A DNA stretch of 21,740 bases from CAIOSQ01 sp044359885. GTDB taxonomy: Bacteria; Pseudomonadota; Alphaproteobacteria; CACIAM-22H2. The stretch covers positions 1 to 21,740 of the forward strand of contig JBIKLI010000026.1 in NCBI GenBank assembly GCA_044359885.1. Reading direction: 5' to 3'. The first letter of the stretch is position 1. Each line of letters opens with the position of its first letter. Under the pieces are notes generated by a model, which saw only the letters and a program-made list of their open reading frames with translations, had not been told where the DNA came from and searched no databases. Below, one piece after another: positions 15,692 to 21,740 of the stretch. Both the position numbers and the translations under genes were made by a program.

Positions 15692-18079
15692 ATGACCGAA
15701 GACGCTCCGGCCTCGCGCGACGAGACGGCGCTGGCGGCCTTCCTGCACGACATCGGGAAGTTCATGCAGCGCGCGCACCGCGCCAACGGCGACCTCGACG
15801 CGGCGGCGATGGCGCGGGCGCCGACGGTGCTGCCGGGCTTCCTCGGGCGGTCGTCGCACTGGCATGCGCTGTGGACCGACGCGTTCTTCGCGACGATGGC
15901 GGACTCGGGCGCGGCGCTGCCCGAGGGCATGCGCTGGGCGCAGGTGCGCGCGGCCGCCGCCATGCACCACAATCCGCAGACGCCGGGCGAATGGATCGTC
16001 GCGGAAGCCAACCGCATCGCCGCCGGGCTGGAGCGCAAGCCGCGCGACGAGGAGGGCGAGGATCGCGATCCGGGCGGCGCGTCCAGCTTCCGCGGCCAGG
16101 CGCTGCGCGCGCTGTTTCCGGCCGTCGCCTTCGGCGGCACCGCGCCGGCGCCACGCCACCATGTCGCGGCGGCGCTGGAGCCGGCGGCGCTGGCGCCCGG
16201 CGCGGCGGGCGAGGCGGCGCAGGCCATCGCCTGCAAGCGGCTGTGGCCGGATTTCGTCGCCGGCTTCACCGGGCTCTGCGCGGTGTCCAGCGACGCCGCC
16301 ATGTTCCACCGCGCGTTGCTGGCGCTGTCCGAGCGGCTGACCTGGGCGATCCCGTCCTCGCCGGCCGACCAGCCCGACGTGCCCCTGCACGAGCATGCGC
16401 GCAGCGCCGCGGCCGTGGCGGCGTGCCTGCACGGGTTCCATGCCGCGCGCGGCGAACTGGCCGACGCCGCGCGCATCCGCGACCGCGCCGCGCGCAAGTT
16501 CCGCTTCGTGGTCGGCGACCTGTCCGGCGTCGCCCGCACGCTGGAACGCCAGGGCGCCGAGCCGGCGGCGGGACCGGCGCGGCTGCGGCGGCTTCAGGCC
16601 CGCGCCCTGCTGGCCGAGGCGGCGCTGGGCGCCGCATCGTTCCTGACCTGCCGCGCGCTGGAACTGCCGGCCTATTGCGAACTGGTGCTGGCGGGCGGGC
16701 GCTTCGTGCTGCTGGCGCCGGACATGCCGGATCTGGAGACGCGGCTGGACGGCGTGCGACGCGCCCTCGACCTCTGGGCCTGCGCGCGCCATCGCGGCGA
16801 GGTCTCGATCGATCTGGCGGCGGCGCCGGCGATGTCGGCGGCCGATCTGATGCAGGGCGGCTACGAACGCGGCTGGGGTGCGATGCTGCGCGCGGCCGAG
16901 GGGGCGGCGCTGCGCCGCCTGTCGACGATGCCCACCGGGGTGCTGGCGGACGAGGCCGGCGAGGCCGAGCCCTGCCCGGCCTGCGCGCTGCGCCCGGCGC
17001 GGCGCCCGGGTGCCGACGGACGGCTGCGCTGCGTGCCCTGCGGCGACGAGGCGGCGCTGGGCGAGATCCTGCCGCGGATCGAGGCCGCGCTCTGGACCGA
17101 GGGCCGGCTGCCGCCGGGCCGCGCGGCGTGGGAGAGCGATCTGCCCGCGGGGCTGAGCCTGGCGCTGCTGACGGCACCGCTGCATGCCGGCGACGCCGAG
17201 GCGTGGGAGCGCGTGCGCGGCGGCTGGCGCGTGGCCGACGCGCCCGCGCCGATGCCGGTGGCGCCGCGCCTGCTGGCGCGGCGCGGCGCGCTCGCGGCGC
17301 GCGGGACGCAGGGCGTGCTGCGCGCCGACATGGACCGGCTCGGGCAGATCTTTGGCCGCTGGCTGGGCAAGGATCGCAGCCTGGGGCGGCTTGCGACGCT
17401 GTCGCGCATGACCGACGCCTTCTTCTCGCTCGCGGCGCCGGCGCTGCTGGAGAGCGAATTTCCCGAACTGGCGCTGATCCAGGCTGGCGGCGACGCGCTG
17501 CTGGTCGCCGGCCCGGCCTATGCGACGGTCTGCTTCGCCGACCGGCTGGAGGAGGCGTTCCGCGCCCATGTCGGCGGCAATCCGCATCTGGGCCTCTCCG
17601 CCGCGATCGAGATCGCGGACCAGGCCGATGCGCTGGGGCCGGCGATCCGCCGTTCCGTCGGCCGGCTGGCGGCGGCCAAGGCGGCGGGCCGCGCGCGCGT
17701 CGCCTTCGTGGCCCCGGCGCCGCTGGCGTGGTCCGCGCTGCGCGCCGCGCTCGACCAGGCCGGGCGGATCGACGAGATGCGGCGGGCCGGCCGCGTCGGC
17801 CCGCGTTTCCTGTCCGCATGCCTGGAGATCGCGCGGCTGCGTCGGCGCGCGGAAGGCGACGGCGCGGGCGGCGGTCTGGCGCTCGACGCGGCGGATTGGC
17901 GCGCGCGCTGGGCGCGCTGCCTCGACCGTCATCTCGATCGGGGCGACACCGAATGCCTCGTCTTCTTCGACGCGCTGATCGGCGGCGGTCTGGCGGCGGC
18001 CGCGGGCCCCGTCGAAGGCGGCGCGGCGCCGGACACCGGCGAGGCGGCGCTCGCCGTCGCGCTGCTGCGCAGAAGCTGA
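15692..18079 (+). CDS. csm1: Type III-A CRISPR large subunit Cas10/Csm1, with altered active-site motifs
   Basis: A 795-residue Cas10. The HD nuclease region has FLHDIGKFMQRA (His 19, Asp 20) and MHHNPQ (His 92-93); the following AD motif of other Csm1 proteins is AEAN here, with Asn 107. LHEHARSAAAVAACL (232-246) and FVVGDLSGV (272-280) mark the first palm. A zinc ribbon follows (Cys 428, 431, 447, 450). The second palm has GVLRADMDRLGQIF (541-554) with Asp 546/548, SRMTDAFF, and QAGGDALLVAG, where GGDD has become GGDA (599-602). Cas10 normally cuts single-stranded DNA (HD) and makes cyclic oligoadenylates (GGDD) when target RNA binds. Both may be weakened here; this is inference. ATG 15692 is chosen because the 25 upstream in-frame codons are Arg-rich non-protein-like sequence. 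Csm2 follows after 14 bases. Confidence 0.93.
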   Translation: MTEDAPASRDETALAAFLHDIGKFMQRAHRANGDLDAAAMARAPTVLPGFLGRSSHWHALWTDAFFATMADSGAALPEGMRWAQVRAAAAMHHNPQTPGEWIVAEANRIAAGLERKPRDEEGEDRDPGGASSFRGQALRALFPAVAFGGTAPAPRHHVAAALEPAALAPGAAGEAAQAIACKRLWPDFVAGFTGLCAVSSDAAMFHRALLALSERLTWAIPSSPADQPDVPLHEHARSAAAVAACLHGFHAARGELADAARIRDRAARKFRFVVGDLSGVARTLERQGAEPAAGPARLRRLQARALLAEAALGAASFLTCRALELPAYCELVLAGGRFVLLAPDMPDLETRLDGVRRALDLWACARHRGEVSIDLAAAPAMSAADLMQGGYERGWGAMLRAAEGAALRRLSTMPTGVLADEAGEAEPCPACALRPARRPGADGRLRCVPCGDEAALGEILPRIEAALWTEGRLPPGRAAWESDLPAGLSLALLTAPLHAGDAEAWERVRGGWRVADAPAPMPVAPRLLARRGALAARGTQGVLRADMDRLGQIFGRWLGKDRSLGRLATLSRMTDAFFSLAAPALLESEFPELALIQAGGDALLVAGPAYATVCFADRLEEAFRAHVGGNPHLGLSAAIEIADQADALGPAIRRSVGRLAAAKAAGRARVAFVAPAPLAWSALRAALDQAGRIDEMRRAGRVGPRFLSACLEIARLRRRAEGDGAGGGLALDAADWRARWARCLDRHLDRGDTECLVFFDALIGGGLAAAAGPVEGGAAPDTGEAALAVALLRRS

Positions 18080-18093
18080 ACAGGAGGCTGGCC

Positions 18094-18678
18094 ATGGCAC
18101 CGAACCCACAGCGCGGACCGGGCGGCGCACCCCGCCCGCCAGGCAGGCATCCGGGCGGCGGACAGCGTCCGCCGGGCGGCGGACGTCCGCCGGGTGGTCC
18201 GCGCGACGGCGGGCCGCGCGAAGGCGGTGGCGGCGGCGTCCGCGAGGGAGGCGGGCCGCGGTCCGAGCTTCCCGCGCTGCCGCGGCCCAACGTGCCACGC
18301 TATTTCGCCGACGGGCCCGATGGCGCCATCCGGCGCGAGCTGCTCGAGGGGCGCGCCGATGCGCTGGCGCGCGCCTGCGCCGCCGTGCCGGCCGCCCAGC
18401 TGCAGGCCTTTCTCGAAGAGGTGCGCGCGATCGGACGGCGCACGCCGCCGGAGGAAGATCCGGATGCCGCCGCGATCCAGGCGCAGATGGCCCTGCTCAA
18501 GGCGAAGGCCGCGCTGGCCTTCCGCCGCCGCGGCAAGCCTGAGAATTTCCCGCACGACCTGCTGCAGTTCTTCGTCGACCATGCGGCGGGCGTGCGCGAC
18601 GCGCGCGATCTGGCGGCGTTCCGCCGCATCCTCGAGGCCGTGAGCGCCTATCACCGCTTCTACGAGCGCAGGACATGA
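18094..18678 (+). CDS. csm2: Type III-A CRISPR small subunit Csm2, with long Gly/Pro/Arg N-terminal tail
   Basis: A 194-residue protein whose C-terminal 125 residues are Csm2, the helical small subunit that lines the inner face of the Csm complex. Family marks are QMALLKAKAALAFRRRGKPE (131-150) and LLQFFVDHAAGVRDARDL with LEAVSAYHRFYER (156-192). Typical Csm2 proteins have about 110-160 residues. The extra length is a tail of about 60 residues made of PGG, PPG, GGG and Arg, resembling RGG-type RNA-binding low-complexity sequence and surely unfolded. CAGGAGG at 18081-18087 fixes the start at ATG 18094, so the tail is probably translated. An internal start would remove it, but no better ribosome site is evident. 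It is followed by csm3 after 10 bases. Confidence 0.88.
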   Translation: MAPNPQRGPGGAPRPPGRHPGGGQRPPGGGRPPGGPRDGGPREGGGGGVREGGGPRSELPALPRPNVPRYFADGPDGAIRRELLEGRADALARACAAVPAAQLQAFLEEVRAIGRRTPPEEDPDAAAIQAQMALLKAKAALAFRRRGKPENFPHDLLQFFVDHAAGVRDARDLAAFRRILEAVSAYHRFYERRT

Positions 18679-18688
18679 GGGACCGGAG

Positions 18689-19441
18689 ATGAGCGAGATC
18701 AGGTTGCTGGGACGCGTCTTCGTCAATGGCCGGATCCGGCTGCTGTCGGGCCTGCATATCGGTGCGGGCGGCGGCGGCATCGGCATCGGTGGCGCCGACG
18801 CGCCCGTCGTGCGCCAGCCGGTGGGCGAGGATCCCTACATCCCCGGCTCCAGCCTCAAGGGGCGGCTGCGCTTCCTGCTGGACTGGGCCTTCGACCGCGT
18901 CGGCAAGGCGTCGTCCGGCGGCGCGGCCGATCCTGCCGATCCGGTGCTGCGCATCTTCGGCGCGCCGACCGGCGACGGCGCCTGGGCCGGCGGGCCGACG
19001 CGGCTGATCGTGCGCGACGCCACGCTCGATCCCGGCTGGCGCCAGCGCGCGATCGCGCGCGGCTGGCCGCTGACCGAGGAGAAGAGCGAGATCGCGATCG
19101 ACCGTCTCGCGGGCAAGGCGCATGACCGGTCGCCGCCGCGACAGACCGAGCGCGTCAGCGCCGGGGCGCTGTTCGACACCGAATTCGTCTTCCGCGTCTA
19201 CGACACCGGCGACGGCGGCGCGCGGGACGCGCAGTGCCTGAACTGGCTGCTCGCCGGGCTGTCGCTGCTGGAGCAGGACGCGCTTGGCGGCTCGGGGTCG
19301 CGCGGCTATGGGCGGATACGCTTCGAGGATCTGGTGTTCCGCGACCTCGCCGGCGGCACGACGCCGCTGGGCGACATGTTCCGCGTGGCGCGCTTCGACC
19401 GCGACCAGCCGCCATCGATCGTGGCGCTGGGAGCGGGCTGA
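18689..19441 (+). CDS. csm3: Type III-A CRISPR backbone RAMP Csm3 (target-RNA nuclease)
   Basis: A 250-residue protein and a textbook Csm3, the repeated backbone subunit that holds the crRNA and cuts target RNA every six bases. The opening HIGAGGGGIGIGGADAPVVR includes Asp 37, matching the catalytic Asp (32/33) of characterised Csm3 proteins. PYIPGSSLKGRLRFLLD (49-65) is the hallmark thumb/loop motif. EEKSEIAIDRLAGKA (130-144) and QTERVSAGALFDTEF (152-166) are also standard, and the C-terminal Gly-rich loop is LGGSGSRGYGRIRF. RNA cleavage should therefore be intact, in contrast to Cas10. ACCGGAG at 18681-18687 is very close to the ATG. The gene overlaps csm4 by one base (TGATG), showing coupled translation. 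Length is close to the usual 210-250. Confidence 0.96.
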   Translation: MSEIRLLGRVFVNGRIRLLSGLHIGAGGGGIGIGGADAPVVRQPVGEDPYIPGSSLKGRLRFLLDWAFDRVGKASSGGAADPADPVLRIFGAPTGDGAWAGGPTRLIVRDATLDPGWRQRAIARGWPLTEEKSEIAIDRLAGKAHDRSPPRQTERVSAGALFDTEFVFRVYDTGDGGARDAQCLNWLLAGLSLLEQDALGGSGSRGYGRIRFEDLVFRDLAGGTTPLGDMFRVARFDRDQPPSIVALGAG

Positions 19442-20370
19442 TGGCCCTGCCGCCGCTCGCGCGGATCCGGCTGCGCCTGCAGGCGCCGCTGGGGACGCCG
19501 ATCGTCTCGGGCACGCTGTTCGGCCAGGTCTGCTGGGCGATCCGCGCGGCCGAGGGCGAGGCGGCGCTCGAAGCCTGGCTGGCGGCGCAGGGCGAGGCAC
19601 CCACGATCTTCTCCGACGCCTTTCCCGAGGGGATGCTGCCGCGCCCGCTGCTGGCGCCGCCGCCGCCGCGCATGCCGCAGGGTCAGGCCGACGCCGACGC
19701 CGCCGCCGCGCGCGCACGGCGGCCCTGGATCCGGGCGGCCGAGTTCGCGGCCTTGCGCCTTCGGCTGGATCCGGTCTTCCTCGCCGACAAGCTCGTCGAT
19801 GCCCCCTGGGACGCCGACGCGACATCCGTGCGTCTGCGGCATGGCCGCGTCGATTCCCTGACCGGTCGCGCCGGTGCCGCCGATGGCTTCGCCGAGGCGG
19901 CGGACTGGAGCTTCCAGGTGGCACCGCTGCGCGACGTCTATGTCCGCAGCGCCGAGACGCCGGCGCGCCTCGCGGCGCTGGTCGGGGCGGTCGGCGCCGA
20001 CGGCTATGGGCGCCATGCCAGCTGGGGGCGGGGCCGCTTCGTGGTCGAGACGATCGAGCCGGCGCCCGAGCTGGACGGCGCCGACGGGCCGCGCTGGCTC
20101 AGCCTGTCCCATGGGACGATCGACGCCGCGATGCGCGAGCCGCGCTACCGTCTGTCGACCCATGCCGGCCGGCTCGGCGCGGCGGCGTCGGGCGGCGGGC
20201 TGCGGCCGTGGAAACACGCGTTGCTGCTGGCTGCGCCCGGCGCCACCTTCGCGGCCACGGGCGATGGTCCCTTCGGCGCGCTGCTCGCGGGCGTCCATCC
20301 CGGCGATCCGCGCGTGCGCCACGACGCGCGCCATGTCGCCATCCGCTACGCCGAGGTCGGGCATCCATGA
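19441..20370 (+). CDS. csm4: Type III-A CRISPR RAMP Csm4
   Basis: A 309-residue protein assigned as Csm4, the subunit that binds the 5' tag of the crRNA and anchors Cas10. The N-terminal strand RIRLRLQAPLGTPIVSGTLFGQVCWAIR (9-35) matches the family start, in which a phrase like 'SDTLFGALCWAL' is usual. IFSDAFPEGMLPRP (57-69) is the next typical segment. A Gly-rich RAMP loop follows near residues 181-199 (GADGYGRHASWGRGRF). The C-terminal part is weakly conserved, as in other Csm4 proteins. Position between csm3 and csm5, with one-base and four-base overlaps, supports the call. Nothing in it is clearly abnormal. Confidence 0.92.
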   Translation: MALPPLARIRLRLQAPLGTPIVSGTLFGQVCWAIRAAEGEAALEAWLAAQGEAPTIFSDAFPEGMLPRPLLAPPPPRMPQGQADADAAAARARRPWIRAAEFAALRLRLDPVFLADKLVDAPWDADATSVRLRHGRVDSLTGRAGAADGFAEAADWSFQVAPLRDVYVRSAETPARLAALVGAVGADGYGRHASWGRGRFVVETIEPAPELDGADGPRWLSLSHGTIDAAMREPRYRLSTHAGRLGAAASGGGLRPWKHALLLAAPGATFAATGDGPFGALLAGVHPGDPRVRHDARHVAIRYAEVGHP

Positions 20371-21740
20371 GCGCGCGGATCCTGCACGCGGTCGCCCTGA
20401 CGCCGGTCCATGTCGAGGATCCGGCGCCCTGGACGCCGGATGCCTTCGCGCTCGACGACGACCATCTGGTGATGTTCGACCCGGCGGCGGCGATGGCCGC
20501 GCTGGATCCGGCGGCGCGACAGGGATTTTCGATCGCGCTCGATCGCGGCGACGTGCGCCTGGCGCAGGACGTGCTGCGCGCCGGGCTGCGGCCGGAGCTG
20601 ATGCTGGACCGCATCCTGGTCGGGGCCGCGTCGCGTGCCGGCATCCTCGAGGCCTTCGCCAATCCGGCCCGGCCGGCGCGGGTGGTCCGCTTCGCGCGCA
20701 GCGGGACGCGGCCCTGCCTGCCGGGATCGACGATCAAGGGCGCGCTGCGCACCGCGCTGCTCAGCGCCCGCGCCGAGCCGCTTCTGCCCGAGCTGCGCCG
20801 CATCGCCGCGCGCGACGAGGCGCGCACGGGGCGGACCGGCCGCCTGTCGGACGAGATCCAGCGCGAGGTCTTCGGCTTCGACCCGGCGGCGCCGGTCGCG
20901 GGCCAGGACCCGTTCCGCCGGCTGCGAGTCGCCGACTGCCTGCTGGGCGAAGGCAGCACGCGCATCGACCGCGTCTTCAACCGGCGGCGCGACGGCCGCA
21001 CCAAGGACATGCTCGTCGATGTCGAGCTGATGCGCGCGGGCACGGTGTTCGAACTCGCCATCGCCGTCGATGCCGCCGCGGGCGAGGGCATCGGCGATCT
21101 CGATTCGGTGCTTGCCGCCTGCGACGGGTTCAACCGGCGACGCTGGGACGAGGAGCGCACGCGGTTCTATGCCGACACGCCCTGGCCCGCGCAGCCGGCG
21201 ACCGGCGAGGGCTGGCGCGCGGTGCTGCTGCGTGTCGGGCGATACGCGCATTTCGAGGCGGCCTCGATCGACGGGCTGCGTCAGGGCTGGAACCACGCCC
21301 GGCGCGAGGCGATGGTGGTCGGCGACAGCCGCGCCGTGACGCTGCGTGACAGGCTGCCGGTGCCGTTCGGGTGGCTGGCGCTGTGCGAGACGGCCGAGGC
21401 CGCGCAGGCCCTGGCGGCGGAGCAGCGCGCGCTCGCCGAGCCGCCGCCGCGGCCACCCAGGCCGCCGCCCGTGCCGGTGCCTGCCGCCGCTCCGGGACCG
21501 CGTCCGGGCAAGGAGATCCGGCCGCGCAAGGACAAGCCGCGTCGGGAGGCGGCGCCCGGCGCCGATGCCGGCAAGACCGCGGGGACGGGTGCGCAGGCGA
21601 CGCGCAAGGACGGTCGCCCGGGCGACAAGCGCCGCCGCGACGAGGGCGGCCGCCGCCCTCGCGACGCCGCACCGCCGCCGCCGCCACCGCCGCCGCCGGC
21701 GCGCACGTCGCGGCTGCTGATGTTCCGGCGCGGCGAGCGC
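20367..21740 (+). CDS. csm5: Type III-A CRISPR RAMP Csm5 with C-terminal low-complexity extension, 3' partial
   Basis: The frame starts at the ATGA overlap with csm4 and remains open for 458 codons to the window end. Residues 1-355 are Csm5, the subunit capping the 3' side of the crRNA. Marks include ALTPVHVEDPAPWTPDAF (10-27), LPGSTIKGALRTALL (117-131), DMLVDVELMRAGTVFEL and the closing PVPFGWLALCE. The usual Gly after TPVHIG is absent (TPVHVED). From about residue 356 the protein turns into a Pro, Arg, Lys and Ala-rich stretch of roughly 90 residues with a run of nine Pro, then ARTSRLLMFRRGER at the edge, which looks like ordered sequence starting again. This may be a linker to another domain, or a basic tail. 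Most Csm5 proteins end soon after the GW motif. Confidence 0.9.
   Translation, partial: MSARILHAVALTPVHVEDPAPWTPDAFALDDDHLVMFDPAAAMAALDPAARQGFSIALDRGDVRLAQDVLRAGLRPELMLDRILVGAASRAGILEAFANPARPARVVRFARSGTRPCLPGSTIKGALRTALLSARAEPLLPELRRIAARDEARTGRTGRLSDEIQREVFGFDPAAPVAGQDPFRRLRVADCLLGEGSTRIDRVFNRRRDGRTKDMLVDVELMRAGTVFELAIAVDAAAGEGIGDLDSVLAACDGFNRRRWDEERTRFYADTPWPAQPATGEGWRAVLLRVGRYAHFEAASIDGLRQGWNHARREAMVVGDSRAVTLRDRLPVPFGWLALCETAEAAQALAAEQRALAEPPPRPPRPPPVPVPAAAPGPRPGKEIRPRKDKPRREAAPGADAGKTAGTGAQATRKDGRPGDKRRRDEGGRRPRDAAPPPPPPPPPARTSRLLMFRRGER

Noticed and set aside
15871..18093. Apparent long frame that would fuse extra N-terminal sequence to Csm2
   Set aside because: The upstream part overlaps cas10 in another frame and is Arg/Gly-rich. 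The CAGGAGG site and ATG at 18094 give a proper start.
15542..18298. Long minus-strand frame opposite cas10
   Set aside because: Antisense shadow of a high-GC gene, with Arg/Gln/Gly-rich composition and no domain; Cas10 motifs on the plus strand are unambiguous.

Overview
The window is very GC-rich (about 70% by eye) and densely coding, with no gene-free stretch longer than 300 bases. Base composition, codon use and the families present (paired long sulfatases, DUF6878/DUF6915-type proteins, an uncoupled molybdopterin oxidoreductase) suggest an alphaproteobacterium, perhaps Rhodospirillales-like. That placement is inference: there is no rRNA or other taxonomic marker. No tRNA, rRNA or CRISPR array was seen.

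Left part (1-9565), metabolic genes and remnants. It opens with the 3' part of an amidohydrolase of the fuconolactonase type. A decayed REP-associated transposase (RAYT/Y1 family) follows on the minus strand, frameshifted and lacking its usual catalytic tyrosine. Three short REP-like repeats sharing a GTGAGC loop lie around it and around the next gene, a secreted serine esterase. Two tandem cytoplasmic sulfatases follow (formylglycine motifs CSPAR and CSPTR). They run convergently into a molybdopterin oxidoreductase on the minus strand, with a nested inverted repeat between them.

Middle part (9713-11352): a tight three-gene cassette of a DUF6878-like protein, a DUF6915-like protein and an unrecognised protein.

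Right part (11415-21740): a type III-A (Csm) CRISPR-Cas effector locus on the plus strand, in the order cas6, a short-chain dehydrogenase, a membrane spermidine-synthase-like protein, cas10/csm1, csm2, csm3, csm4, csm5. The csm genes are tightly packed or overlapping and clearly form one transcription unit. Cas6 would cut crRNA, Csm2-Csm5 would form the crRNA-bearing backbone with Csm3 cutting target RNA, and Cas10 would be the large subunit. This system has several oddities. Cas10 carries GGDA instead of GGDD in its cyclase palm and Asn instead of the expected Asp in the HD region. Csm2 has a long Gly/Pro/Arg tail at its N-terminus. Csm5 has a Pro/Arg/Lys-rich C-terminal extension that is still open at the window edge. 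Two metabolic-looking genes sit between cas6 and cas10. No adaptation genes (cas1/cas2), no Csm6-type ribonuclease and no repeat array are in the window; they may lie beyond position 21740 or elsewhere.
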